Shown piece after piece: positions 34,218-42,955 of a DNA stretch of 64,000 nt; position 1 is the stretch's first letter, and each line of letters opens with the position of its first letter. The DNA lies in contig CAZNBL010000002.1 in NCBI GenBank assembly GCA_964571375.1, positions 5,539 to 69,538 on the forward strand, in the 5' to 3' direction. The notes under the pieces were generated by a model that did not search any database, was not told the origin of the DNA, and saw only the letters and a program-made list of their open reading frames with translations. Source of the stretch: JAFTYR01 sp964571375 (GTDB lineage: Bacteria; Pseudomonadota; Gammaproteobacteria; Burkholderiales; Burkholderiaceae_F). The position numbers were made by a program, and so were the translations under genes.

Positions 34218-35636
34218 ATGCGTATTTTCTCCCGACTCATCCGCCCGCTTCTGATTCTGGCGGCCTTTGTCGTATCGGCGTCCTGCGTCTGTGCCGCCGC
34301 GGCCCTTCCCAATTCGGTAAAACAAACGCTCAAAGCACAGCACATCGATAAAAGAGACATTTCGATCTCGATCATTCCTTTGGACGGCAACGGCATCAAT
34401 CTTCAGCACAAAGCCGATCAGCCGAGAATTCCCGCTTCGGTAGAAAAGGCAGTAACCGCCGCTATGGCACTCGACGCTCACGGACCGGCAAAAGTCTGGA
34501 CAACCCGAATATTCTCGGAAAACAAGCCTGAAAACGGAACCCTGGACGGCGACCTGTTTATTGTCGGAGGCGGCGACCCGTCGATGACGGCAGAACGATT
34601 TTGGCTTCTTATCGAAGATCTCAGAGCCCGCGGCATTCGCAATATCGACGGCGACCTTATTCTCGACCGCAGTTATTTCGATCTTCCCGAGCACGACGCC
34701 TTTTCCTTTGACGGAGACGGCAACCGCCCCTACAACCTCGGTGCCGACGCACTGCTCCTGAACTACCGATCGTTTGCTCTTCGAATCATTCCGGACGAAG
34801 CAGCAGGAATTGCCCGTCTTTACCCGACGCCCCGCATCTCGGACGTCAAACTGCCCGAATCGATTCCGCTTTCAAAAGAACCCTGCGGATCGTGGCGCAA
34901 GAAAATCGACCCCGATTACTCCGATCCGACGGCTCCGGTCTTTCACGGCCGATTCCCTGAAAAATGCGGTCCGAAATACTTCATCTACACCACGCTTGAA
35001 GCCGACCGTTACTTTGAAAGCGTCTTCCGCACCCTTTGGGAAAATTCCGGAGGCACTTGGAGCGGAAAGGCCGTAAGCGGCAAAGCACCGGAAGCAGCCC
35101 TCCTTCTGACTGAAGCGGATTCTCAGCCGCTGAGTCTGTTGCTTTGGAACATGAATAAGTTCAGCAACAATCTCATTGCCCGGCATCTTTTCCTGTCGGT
35201 CGGAGAAACCGAAGAAGGCGAAGCAAAAACTCTTGAAAGCAGCCGCCGTAAAACGGAAGATTGGGCACGTTCGATCGGTATCGGACCGAACGAACTTTAT
35301 GTCGACAACGGCTCGGGCCTTTCACGCGGTTCACGACTTTCTGCAAGAGCTTCGACGCTTGTGCTCAAGCACATGTGGAATTCGCCCTATCGATTTGAAT
35401 ATGTTGCCTCCTTTCCTGTCTCCGGACTCGACGGTACGATGAAAAAACGAAATGCCGCTGTCGGACAGGCTCATATCAAGACCGGTTACCTTGAAGGCGT
35501 ACGCTCCATAGCAGGATTCGTACGCGCAAAGAGCGGTCGCTACTACGCGGTCTCCGCAATTATCAATTCGCCGAACGCCGCAGACTCTCTGCCCGTTATG
35601 GATTCGATCATCGCCTGGATCTGCACACGAGGTTAG
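34218..35636 (+). CDS. dacB: D-alanyl-D-alanine carboxypeptidase/endopeptidase (PBP4)
   Basis: A periplasmic class C penicillin-binding protein that trims or cuts peptide crosslinks. The 472-residue product has a signal peptide (to about residue 28), the nucleophile motif SVEK in RIPASVEKAVTAAMAL, the second motif in KFSNNLIARHL, and KTG in HIKTGYLEGVRSIAGF. The family's inserted domains are present between motifs 1 and 2. It is divergent from groES and heads a plus-strand group with yqjD-like genes. Confidence 0.94.
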   Translation: MRIFSRLIRPLLILAAFVVSASCVCAAAALPNSVKQTLKAQHIDKRDISISIIPLDGNGINLQHKADQPRIPASVEKAVTAAMALDAHGPAKVWTTRIFSENKPENGTLDGDLFIVGGGDPSMTAERFWLLIEDLRARGIRNIDGDLILDRSYFDLPEHDAFSFDGDGNRPYNLGADALLLNYRSFALRIIPDEAAGIARLYPTPRISDVKLPESIPLSKEPCGSWRKKIDPDYSDPTAPVFHGRFPEKCGPKYFIYTTLEADRYFESVFRTLWENSGGTWSGKAVSGKAPEAALLLTEADSQPLSLLLWNMNKFSNNLIARHLFLSVGETEEGEAKTLESSRRKTEDWARSIGIGPNELYVDNGSGLSRGSRLSARASTLVLKHMWNSPYRFEYVASFPVSGLDGTMKKRNAAVGQAHIKTGYLEGVRSIAGFVRAKSGRYYAVSAIINSPNAADSLPVMDSIIAWICTRG

Positions 35637-35675
35637 ACTTTAAAAACAAATACGCCTAACTAGGGAGATGCAACC

Positions 35676-35987
35676 ATGGCCGTTAATGTCGAAAAGGTTG
35701 AAAACACCGTACGCGAATCCGTTAACGATGCACTCGATCAGGCTGACGAGCTTTTAAAGAAAGCAGCAGAAGCCGGCGGCGAAGATGCCAAGGTTCTTCG
35801 GGAACAAGCTCAGAAATGCCTCTGCAGCGCCCGTGAAAACTTCTCGGCTTATTGCGAAAAAGCATCAGCCGAAGGCCGCATCATCGCTGAAAATGTCAAA
35901 GATTACGTTCACGACAATCCCTGGAAAGCCGTCGGCATCGCCGCTCTTGCCGGCATTGCGGTCGGCGCGTTTCTCTCCCGTAAGTAG
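35676..35987 (+). CDS. ElaB/YqjD-family membrane-anchored protein (DUF883)
   Basis: Members of this family are tail-anchored inner-membrane proteins; E. coli YqjD binds ribosomes in stationary phase. The 103-residue product has an N-terminal helical, coiled-coil-like region and the diagnostic C-terminus YVHDNPWKAVGIAALAGIAVG ending in a short Arg-Lys tail. It is followed at 11 bases by a YqjE-like gene, as in E. coli yqjD-yqjE-yqjK. Ribosome tethering is inferred from the family. Confidence 0.9.
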   Translation: MAVNVEKVENTVRESVNDALDQADELLKKAAEAGGEDAKVLREQAQKCLCSARENFSAYCEKASAEGRIIAENVKDYVHDNPWKAVGIAALAGIAVGAFLSRK

Positions 35988-35998
35988 ACAGCTGATTC

Positions 35999-36424
35999 AT
36001 GCAGAACGTTCCCGACAGCTGCGGTCATCAGCAAGAGCATGTGAAACCCTCGCTCTTTTCGTTGGTTCTCGAACTGCTGGCAACACGTTCCGAACTTGCC
36101 TGCACTGAGTTCAAGGCTGCACAGATCAACGCGGTTAAAACCGCTGTCTTCTGCTTTATTGCAGCACTCCTCGCACTGCTTGCAACCGTCTTTATCTCTG
36201 CAGCCGTCCTGATCGTCTGCTGGGATACGTACCGCATCGAAGCCGCCTGCGCGATTGCCGCCTTCTACCTGGCTTCATCGGGAGTCTTTCTGCAAAAAGC
36301 CCTTGCTGCCGAAAACGCTCTGAACGCCTCCTTCAAAGTTACCGGACGAGTCCTGAGAGAAGATATCGAAGAGCTCAAAGCCGCTGCCTGTCCCGCTGAG
36401 AAAAAACATGCCGAACCGAGATGA
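35999..36424 (+). CDS. YqjE-like phage-holin-superfamily membrane protein
   Basis: A 141-residue integral membrane protein with a soluble N-terminus, two hydrophobic hairpin helices (AVFCFIAALLALLATVFI and ACAIAAFYLASSGVFL) and a charged tail. This layout and the N-terminal LVLELLATRSELACTEF match the YqjE / holin-like superfamily III proteins found next to YqjD. Its role is unknown; it probably works with the YqjD-like partner. It overlaps the next gene by 17 bases. The ribosome site is weak. Confidence 0.8.
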   Translation: MQNVPDSCGHQQEHVKPSLFSLVLELLATRSELACTEFKAAQINAVKTAVFCFIAALLALLATVFISAAVLIVCWDTYRIEAACAIAAFYLASSGVFLQKALAAENALNASFKVTGRVLREDIEELKAAACPAEKKHAEPR

Positions 36425-36785
36425 TCAGAGCCGCATCGCAGAACTCGCCCGTAAAGCCGACGAAGAGCGCCGTGCACTTAAAGAACGGCTCGTCGGGCTG
36501 CATGGAACAGCCTCTCAGGACTTGAGCAAAGTCGGCCTGGATGCCGTTAAAAAGGCTTCGGTACTCGGTTTGAACGATCCGAAAGTATTGACGATGCTCG
36601 CCCGTAATATTGTCTTTCCCGCGGCAGCTGGTGCAGCCCGCATGATCACAAAACGCGGCAACGCCAAACGCATTCTCGGACTCGGCGTCGTTGCTTTGGG
36701 TACCGCCTGCATCACCAAAGGCATCCTGAACGACGCACGTAAAAAAAATGCCCGACATCACGATGATGCCGAGCACTCTCAATAA
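36408..36785 (+). CDS. Hypothetical protein in the YqjK position
   Basis: A 125-residue basic protein that overlaps the YqjE-like gene, so it is translationally coupled to it. The N-terminus is charged and helical (IAELARKADEERRALKERL); a moderately hydrophobic stretch near the C-terminus (ILGLGVVALGTACITKGIL) could be one membrane segment. Position matches E. coli yqjK, but I see no clear sequence similarity. It is the last gene of the group, converging on the corC-like gene. Confidence 0.72.
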   Translation: MPNRDDQSRIAELARKADEERRALKERLVGLHGTASQDLSKVGLDAVKKASVLGLNDPKVLTMLARNIVFPAAAGAARMITKRGNAKRILGLGVVALGTACITKGILNDARKKNARHHDDAEHSQ

Positions 36786-36799
36786 AAGACGAACGAGGG

Positions 36800-38116
36800 T
36801 TAATCTTCTTCAGTCTTTTCCGGTTCCGGATTCTTGGTTGCCGTAATACGGTCGATACGACGGCCGTCCATTTTCTTTACTTCAAAGGTCCAGTTGCTCC
36901 ACTCGACCTTATCACCCTCGGTCGGAATACGCTCAAGCAGATAAAGAAGCATGCCGCCCACCGTGGTGTAGCGTTCGCTCTCTTCGTCAGGACACTCGTC
37001 GATATCCAGAAGGTCTTTGACCTCGGGAATCGGCAGAAGGCCGTCAAACTCAAAGTTTCCGTCTTCCTTGGCAACTACGAGCGCATCGGCCGGGGTCTCG
37101 GGCTTGAATTCACCGGCAATCGCTTCGAGCACGTCATGCGGCGTCACAAGGCCGAGCACGGCGCCGTACTCGTCGACCACCATTGCCAGCGCAGCATCGT
37201 TCTGCCGGAAGTTCTCAAGCAGTTCCATACCGGTGAGAGATTCGGGTACAAAAACTGCCGGCTGAGAAAGATCGCGGAAATTTGCCTTGCCCTTGGTCAC
37301 CATCTGCTTAAGCAGCTGACGGGTCGTCACGATTCCTTTGATGTTGTCGAGACCGTCCTGGCAGACCGGCAGACGGGAGAAGCGCGAATGAAGCAGCTTC
37401 TTCATGTTTTCTTCGTGCGTATCTTCGAGATCGATATATTCGACTTCGCTTCTCGGAACCATCAGAGAGGAAACCGGACGGTCGTCGAGTCGGAATACGT
37501 TTCGGACCATCGTATGCTCCTGCGCATCGATCACACCGGTTTCACCGCCCTCCTCGATCATGGAGTGAATATCTTCTTCGGTAATCTGCTGCGCATCGTT
37601 CTTGATGCCGCACCACTTCATCAGTGTTTCGGTCGAAAACGACAGCAACTGTACGAACGGCATGGCAATGACCGAGATCCAGTGAATCGGCTTGGCAACA
37701 AAGCGAACGATGCTGTCGGCGGCAATCTGACCGATACGCTTCGGAACAAGCTCGCCGATTACAATAGAAACATAGGTGATGCCGATCACCACGCAAACCA
37801 TAGCAACGGCTCTTGCGGTCGAAGCAGACATCGGCATCCACTGCATAATCTGCTCTGAAAACGGTTCGACCAAAGCGCTTTCGCCGACGATACCCGACAG
37901 AATCCCGATAGAAGTAATACCGACCTGAATCGTAGAAAGAGCACGTGTCGGATTTTCCGAGAGTTCGAGCGCAATTCTTGCTCTTTCACTGCCGTCGTCG
38001 GCCTGCATCTGCAGTTTGGCCCGTCGGGCAGTCACAATGGCAATTTCGCTCATCGCGAAGAAACCGTTGATCAGCACAAGGCAAAACAAACAAAGTACAT
38101 CCAACCAAACACTCAT
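36800..38116 (-). CDS. HlyC/CorC-family transporter (CNNM-CBS-CorC)
   Basis: A 438-residue membrane protein of the hemolysin-C/CorC family: an N-terminal CNNM (DUF21) domain with about four helices (MSVWLDVLCLFCLVLINGFF onward), a CBS pair starting near PVSSLMVPRSEVEYIDL, and a C-terminal CorC domain. Relatives are implicated in magnesium or cobalt homeostasis; which ion applies here is not visible. The ATG at 38116 has AAGGA upstream; the longer frame lacks support. It follows pncC by one base. Confidence 0.9.
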   Translation of the reverse strand: MSVWLDVLCLFCLVLINGFFAMSEIAIVTARRAKLQMQADDGSERARIALELSENPTRALSTIQVGITSIGILSGIVGESALVEPFSEQIMQWMPMSASTARAVAMVCVVIGITYVSIVIGELVPKRIGQIAADSIVRFVAKPIHWISVIAMPFVQLLSFSTETLMKWCGIKNDAQQITEEDIHSMIEEGGETGVIDAQEHTMVRNVFRLDDRPVSSLMVPRSEVEYIDLEDTHEENMKKLLHSRFSRLPVCQDGLDNIKGIVTTRQLLKQMVTKGKANFRDLSQPAVFVPESLTGMELLENFRQNDAALAMVVDEYGAVLGLVTPHDVLEAIAGEFKPETPADALVVAKEDGNFEFDGLLPIPEVKDLLDIDECPDEESERYTTVGGMLLYLLERIPTEGDKVEWSNWTFEVKKMDGRRIDRITATKNPEPEKTEED

Positions 38117-38117
38117 C

Positions 38118-38624
38118 TTATTTTCCTTCCGTGTTCTTCGAGAGCATTCTGATAATTCCGTCGAGAGCTGCGGAGACAGCCGCTTCTCTGACCGAGCGAC
38201 GGTCGCCGTCAAAAGAGAAACGTTCTACATGTGCAGCCTCACCTGCTCTCATCCAACCGATAAACACCGTACCGACCGGCTTTCCGGGTTCGGCGCCTCC
38301 CGGACCGGCAATACCGCTCACGGCGACAGCCAAGCCGGCATGCGAATGCTTTAAAGTGCCGGCGAGCATTGCGGATACACACTCGGCACTCACGGCTCCG
38401 TGCTCTTCAAAAATCTCTTCGGCCACACCGAGCATCTCGTGCTTGGCTGTATTGGTATAGGTCACAAAGCTTCTTTCAAACCAACTGCTCGCACCGGCAA
38501 CATCGGTCATCGCAGCGGCAATCATACCGCCCGTACATGACTCTGCTGTTGCAATGACGATGCCGTTAGACGTGCAGAGCTCTGCAACCTGCAGAATCTT
38601 TTCTTCAATACTTAAGCAAGCCAC
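38118..38624 (-). CDS. pncC: Nicotinamide-nucleotide amidase (CinA C-terminal type)
   Basis: PncC hydrolyses NMN to NaMN in pyridine nucleotide recycling. The 168-residue product is a stand-alone CinA-C domain with TAESCTGGMIAAAMTDVAGAS-type core, SYxxTNxAK-like TYTNTAKHEMLGV and the glycine-rich GIAGPGG. The start is a GTG at 38624, chosen because an excellent AAGGAGG lies seven bases upstream within the end of pgpA (13-base overlap). It is coupled to pgpA, a common pairing in proteobacteria. Confidence 0.94.
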   Translation of the reverse strand: MACLSIEEKILQVAELCTSNGIVIATAESCTGGMIAAAMTDVAGASSWFERSFVTYTNTAKHEMLGVAEEIFEEHGAVSAECVSAMLAGTLKHSHAGLAVAVSGIAGPGGAEPGKPVGTVFIGWMRAGEAAHVERFSFDGDRRSVREAAVSAALDGIIRMLSKNTEGK

Positions 38625-39118
38625 GCCAGAACCTCCTTGGCTCCGAACAGTACCAACAGGGCGTAAGCCGCGGCAAGCAGGTCGTCGACCATCACGGTCC
38701 AGCCGTTCTGACGCAAAGAGTCGATTGTCGATGCGGGCGGCAGCTTCACGATATCAAAAACTCTGAATACAGCAACGCCGGCAAGCTGCCAGAAGAATGT
38801 CTGCGGGATCAGCATCAGGATGATCCAGACCGCAACCACCTCATCGATCACGATGGATCCGTGGTCAACCTTGCCGAGCAATCTGCCCGAATTCGGAATC
38901 ATCAGAGCTCCGAGAACAAATGTCGCAGCGATCACCGCCCAGATAGCGGCGGACGGCAGGAACTGAGACATAAGCCAGAAAACCGGCCAGGCCGCAAACG
39001 ATCCCCATGTTCCCGGAGCCGGTGTAATACAGCCGGCACCGAAAAACGTAGTGACCATGTGGCAGGGATTGCGGTACACCTCACCGAAAGTCGGAGCTTT
39101 GACCGAATAATTCTTCAT
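38612..39118 (-). CDS. pgpA: Phosphatidylglycerophosphatase A
   Basis: PgpA dephosphorylates phosphatidylglycerophosphate to phosphatidylglycerol in the inner membrane. The 168-residue protein has FGAGCITPAPGTWGSFAA near the N-terminus, several hydrophobic helices, the IVIDEVVAVW motif and the characteristic DIVKPPP-like segment (FDIVKLPPAS) ahead of VMVDDLLAAAYA. The start at 39118 fits homologues. It is placed in the conserved nusB-thiL-pgpA-pncC order. Confidence 0.95.
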   Translation of the reverse strand: MKNYSVKAPTFGEVYRNPCHMVTTFFGAGCITPAPGTWGSFAAWPVFWLMSQFLPSAAIWAVIAATFVLGALMIPNSGRLLGKVDHGSIVIDEVVAVWIILMLIPQTFFWQLAGVAVFRVFDIVKLPPASTIDSLRQNGWTVMVDDLLAAAYALLVLFGAKEVLAWLA

Positions 39119-39125
39119 AGATTCA

Positions 39126-40157
39126 TCAAGCAAAATGGTTGAAAGAGCTGCCCAATTCAACGGCGGCTCCGTCGGCATCGAGCACCTGCAGAGGCTGATT
39201 GCCGGAAACAATCCGGCCGATGCGCGTCACACGGCACCCGAACTTGCCGTCCAAGGATCCGATCTGATCCCGAACTTCGGCAGGAGCCGTAAATATCAAT
39301 TCGTAATCATCTCCGCCCGAAAGTACGCAGCGTTTCTGCCAATCCTCGGACAGACGGGACATTGCCTCGGATCGGGGCATGGCATCCCAATCGAGTACCG
39401 CCGATACCTTCGAGCGCTCCAGGATATGTCCCAAGTCACCCGCCAGGCCGTCGGAAATATCCGCTGCGGCGCTTGCGAGAGTAAGGAGTGCCTCACCGAG
39501 CTCCACTCTCGGAGTCGGCGTATCCATACGGGAAGCAAAATAAGTGAAGTCTTCGCTGTTGCACGTGAGATTTCCCCAGTGCACGGAGAGTGCGGCGAAA
39601 GCGTCCCCCGGAGTTCCCGACACCCAGATATCGTCGCCGGGAGCCGCGCCCGAACGCGTAAGACCGCGTCCTGCAGGCAGCTCGCCCATCACGGTAATCG
39701 AGATGGTGTACTTGGATTTTCCTTCGATTACGGGGGATTTGGTTGTGTCGCCGCCTCTGAGCGGGCAACCGTAGCGTTCGGACTCTTCGAAAAGTCCGCG
39801 CGAGAACCTCTCCAGCCAGGCTTCGTCAGCCTTCGGAAGAGCAATCGATAAGAAAAATGCACGGGGCTTGGATCCGGCAGCAGCCAGATCGGAGAGATTC
39901 ACGGCCAGTGCTTTGCGTCCCACTGTATAGGGATCGGCCGTGTCGAGAAAATGCGTGCTCTGAGCCATCATGTCGGCAGACACCGCAATGCGGGTTGCGC
40001 CTACGTCTAAAAAGGCACAATCGTCACCGACTCCTTGTGACGGCCAGGCTTCAGGAAATGAACAACGCTGAGTAAAGAAGCGGCCGATCATGGAAAATTC
40101 ATCCACGGCCGCTTCTTTATTGGATTCCGTAGGTCGACTCGGAGGTTCGTCTGTCAT
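39126..40157 (-). CDS. thiL: Thiamine-monophosphate kinase
   Basis: ThiL phosphorylates thiamine monophosphate to the active diphosphate. The 343-residue protein carries GVGDDCAFLDV, the metal-binding LAVNLSDLAAAGSKP, GGDTTKSP and the substrate segment DISDGLAGDLGHIL, all typical. It follows nusB by 6 bases and precedes pgpA by 7, consistent with one operon from ribH to the corC-like gene. Confidence 0.96.
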   Translation of the reverse strand: MTDEPPSRPTESNKEAAVDEFSMIGRFFTQRCSFPEAWPSQGVGDDCAFLDVGATRIAVSADMMAQSTHFLDTADPYTVGRKALAVNLSDLAAAGSKPRAFFLSIALPKADEAWLERFSRGLFEESERYGCPLRGGDTTKSPVIEGKSKYTISITVMGELPAGRGLTRSGAAPGDDIWVSGTPGDAFAALSVHWGNLTCNSEDFTYFASRMDTPTPRVELGEALLTLASAAADISDGLAGDLGHILERSKVSAVLDWDAMPRSEAMSRLSEDWQKRCVLSGGDDYELIFTAPAEVRDQIGSLDGKFGCRVTRIGRIVSGNQPLQVLDADGAAVELGSSFNHFA

Positions 40158-40163
40158 ACGAAA

Positions 40164-40643
40164 TCAGGCTTTCTTTACCTCGAAAGCGCGCAGAACCGGA
40201 ACGAGCTTGTCGAGCACGCCGTTCACATAACGGTAGCCGTCTGTACCGCCGAAGCTCTTGGCAAGTTCCACAGCTTCGTTGATAACGACACGGTACGGTG
40301 TCTGCGGATTATTCTTGAGCTCGAATGTACCGAGCAGAAGAATGGAACGTTCGATCGGAGAAAGGCTCGATGTTTCGCGATCGATGTGAGCAGCATATGT
40401 TGCTTCGAGATCGGCGAAATTGTCGATGACGCCGTGCAGCAGATCGCGGTAGAACTCGGCATCAACCTGTTCGAAATCGTCCTGCTCGATAGCGGCGGCA
40501 TCGATCGTAGCGGCTTCTGTACCGCTCAGCAGCCATTCATAAATGCCCTTGATGGCAAATTCACGGGAACGGCGACGGGCACCGCGGCCGCCTCTTTTCT
40601 TAGTGTGTTCGGCGCGTGCCTGAACCTTCTTTTCTTCTGTCAT
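40164..40643 (-). CDS. nusB: Transcription antitermination factor NusB
   Basis: NusB with S10 binds boxA in rRNA leaders to prevent termination. The 159-residue product has a basic N-terminal tail (KKRGGRGARRRSREFAIKG), then the all-helical NusB core with the family's RSILLLGTFEL and VVINEAVELAKSFGG motifs. It follows ribH by 5 bases, a nearly universal ribH-nusB pair. Confidence 0.96.
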   Translation of the reverse strand: MTEEKKVQARAEHTKKRGGRGARRRSREFAIKGIYEWLLSGTEAATIDAAAIEQDDFEQVDAEFYRDLLHGVIDNFADLEATYAAHIDRETSSLSPIERSILLLGTFELKNNPQTPYRVVINEAVELAKSFGGTDGYRYVNGVLDKLVPVLRAFEVKKA

Positions 40644-40648
40644 AAAAA

Positions 40649-41134
40649 TTACTCTTCGCCTTCTTCATTGAAGGAATTCTGAACTCTTCTGCGGAGATTG
40701 CCCATTTCTACAGCAACACGAGCACCGTCTCTGCCCTTTTCTTCGACGCGGACACGAGCCTGTTCCTCGTTTTCCACAGTCAGGATCACATTGGCAATGG
40801 AAATGCCTTCACGGCTGATCATATCGGTAATACCGCGTGCACTTTCATTGGATACCAGCTCGAAGTGGTAAGTCTCGCCGCGGATAACGCAGCCGATCGC
40901 AATCATGGCGTCGAAATCCTGCATATCGTAGAGCGAAGTCAGTGCAAACGGGACTTCCAGTGCGCCCGGCACAGTGACCGTCACGATGTTTTCTTCCTGT
41001 ACGCCAAGAGCCTTCAGCTCGGCCAAACAAGCATTGAAAAGACCTTCTGTAGCCCACTCGTTGAAGCGAGCCATAACAATACCGATCTTCAAATCCTTGC
41101 CGTCCATGACGGGTTCAATAAACTGGATGGGCAC
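40649..41134 (-). CDS. ribH: 6,7-dimethyl-8-ribityllumazine synthase
   Basis: RibH condenses the pyrimidine intermediate with dihydroxybutanone phosphate to give lumazine. The 161-residue product has IVMARFNEWATEGLFNAC, VPGALEVPFALT and GCVIRGETYHFELVS, all diagnostic. The start is a GTG at 41134 with GGAG six bases upstream. It is separated from ribE by a terminator and has no ribBA gene ahead of it. No FMN riboswitch is visible in the short leader. Confidence 0.96.
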   Translation of the reverse strand: MPIQFIEPVMDGKDLKIGIVMARFNEWATEGLFNACLAELKALGVQEENIVTVTVPGALEVPFALTSLYDMQDFDAMIAIGCVIRGETYHFELVSNESARGITDMISREGISIANVILTVENEEQARVRVEEKGRDGARVAVEMGNLRRRVQNSFNEEGEE

Positions 41135-41175
41135 AATGCACTCCGGAAATTATGTGTTTGAATCTTAGGATTTTA

Positions 41176-41214
41176 CCAAAAATGCAAAAGGCTCCCACAA
41201 TCACTGCAGGAGCC
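41176..41214 (-). terminator. Terminator after ribE
   Basis: GGCTCC and GGAGCC (minus strand) form a 6-bp stem with a 13-base loop, followed by TTTTGCATTTTT. It splits the riboflavin genes into a glyA-nrdR-ribD-ribE unit and a ribH-nusB-onward unit. Confidence 0.78.
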
Positions 41215-41232
41215 GATCGTAACGACAGATTA

Positions 41233-41841
41233 TTAAGCGCCGCAGCTCATCGAATTCATACGTTCGACGTAGCGGGCGATCGTATCGACTTCAACGTTGA
41301 CGAGATCGCGTCTCTTGGCGTACTTGAATGCTGTGTGTTCGAAAGTGTGCGGAATGATGTTGATCGACACGCGTGTGCCGGCCGGAACATCTTCGACGGT
41401 ATTGATTGTCAGGGACACGCCGTTAACGGCGATCGAACCCTTGTATGCGAGGAACTTGCCGAGCTTCATCGGGCAACGGACAACAAGCTTGTAAGACTCG
41501 GCAACCTTGTCGAAAGACTCGATTTCACCGACGCCGTCGACGTGACCGGAAACAATATGACCGTCAAGGCGGTCGCCGACTCTGAGAGCCTTTTCAAGGT
41601 TGACGTGGCCCCAGCCGTCAAGATTGGCAGTCTTGTCCAGAGATTCTGCAGAAACATCGACCTTGAAGCGGTTTTCGTTGATTTCAACGACGGTCATGCA
41701 AGCGCCGTTGATCGCGATGGAATCGCCGACCTTGACTGTAGAGAGATCAAGTTCGGGAGCTTCAACTTCGATACGGAGACCGTCACCGAGTTCTTCGTTG
41801 TCGCGGATACGGCCGACTGCCTGAATAATTCCTGTAAACAT
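41233..41841 (-). CDS. ribE: Riboflavin synthase, alpha chain
   Basis: Riboflavin synthase dismutates two lumazines to riboflavin plus a pyrimidine. The 202-residue protein begins with the classic MFTGIIQAVG and has two lumazine-binding repeats, the second marked by GSIAVNGVSLTINTVED. It is also named ribC in E. coli. It starts 13 bases after ribD and ends before a terminator. Confidence 0.97.
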   Translation of the reverse strand: MFTGIIQAVGRIRDNEELGDGLRIEVEAPELDLSTVKVGDSIAINGACMTVVEINENRFKVDVSAESLDKTANLDGWGHVNLEKALRVGDRLDGHIVSGHVDGVGEIESFDKVAESYKLVVRCPMKLGKFLAYKGSIAVNGVSLTINTVEDVPAGTRVSINIIPHTFEHTAFKYAKRRDLVNVEVDTIARYVERMNSMSCGA

Positions 41842-41854
41842 GCCTGTCCTTTCC

Positions 41855-42955
41855 TTAGTGTTTTGAATCCGGACGGAGAATCAGACGAATATCGCCGCCC
41901 GTTCTGTCCATACTTATAAATTTTAATTCTTTTGCTTCCGAGAGCTCCTCGATCAGCGGGAGCTTCAGAAGGCTGCGTCCTTCTCCGAGAATCTTCGGAG
42001 CGACATAAATCAGATATTCATCAATGAGACCGGCTTCGCTCAAAGCTCCGGTCAGTGTTGCACCGGCTTCGACATGCAATTCATTGACGCCCCGCTTGCC
42101 GAGCTCGGCCATCAATGCATGCAGATCGATCCTGCCGTCGTTGCCCGGCAGAATCAAAACTTCCGTTCCGGATTCTTCGAAAGCTTTTTGCTTTACGGGA
42201 TCAGCCTCGGCACAGACCAAAAGTGTCGGGCTGCCGCTGAAGATACGGTAGTGAGTATCGAGCGACATACGGCTGTCGAGTACGACCCGAAGCGGCTGAC
42301 GCTCAACACCTTCAAGGCGGACGTTAAGCTGCGGATCATCATCGCGGACCGTACCGCTGCCGGTAAGAATTGCGCCCGCTCTCGCTCTCCAGCGCTGACC
42401 GTCGCCTCGGGCTTCGGGGCCGGTGATCCACTGACTCTTTCCGTTGGCAAGCGCGGTTTTGCCGTCGAGACTCATCGCCATCTTGGCGCGGACAAACGGC
42501 ACGCCGCTCACCATACGGCGGATAAATCCGATATTGCGTTCGTAGGCTTCTTTTTCGCAGACACCGACCGTCACTTCGATACCGGCTTCTTCGAGCATAC
42601 GAAGACCGCGGCCGGCAACAAGAGGATTCGGGTCTTTAAGTGCGGCCACTACACGGCCCACCTTGGCTTTGATCAAAGCTAAAGCACAGGGCGGCGTACG
42701 TCCCCAATGCGAACAAGGTTCGAGCGTGACGTAGGCTGTGGCACCTTCGATATTTTCCGAGCGGGATTCGGCATCTCTGAGCGCCATGACTTCGGCATGG
42801 GCGGAGCCGACTTTCTGGGTAAATCCTTTGCCGATGATGCGGTCGTCTCTGACCAATACGCATCCGACAGCAGGATTCGGCGGACAATGAAAAGCAGCGT
42901 TGTCGGCGAGTTTAAGCGCCTCGAGCATGTAGAACGTGTCTCGGCAGCTCATCAT
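41855..42955 (-). CDS. ribD: Bifunctional pyrimidine deaminase/reductase RibD
   Basis: RibD carries out the second and third steps of riboflavin synthesis. The 366-residue protein has the N-terminal zinc deaminase domain (HAEVMAL and TLEPCSHWGRTPPCALAL) and a C-terminal NADPH reductase domain (MAMSLDGKTAL, later ELHVEAGATLTGAL). Its ATG overlaps the nrdR stop codon (ATGA). Confidence 0.97.
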   Translation of the reverse strand: MMSCRDTFYMLEALKLADNAAFHCPPNPAVGCVLVRDDRIIGKGFTQKVGSAHAEVMALRDAESRSENIEGATAYVTLEPCSHWGRTPPCALALIKAKVGRVVAALKDPNPLVAGRGLRMLEEAGIEVTVGVCEKEAYERNIGFIRRMVSGVPFVRAKMAMSLDGKTALANGKSQWITGPEARGDGQRWRARAGAILTGSGTVRDDDPQLNVRLEGVERQPLRVVLDSRMSLDTHYRIFSGSPTLLVCAEADPVKQKAFEESGTEVLILPGNDGRIDLHALMAELGKRGVNELHVEAGATLTGALSEAGLIDEYLIYVAPKILGEGRSLLKLPLIEELSEAKELKFISMDRTGGDIRLILRPDSKH

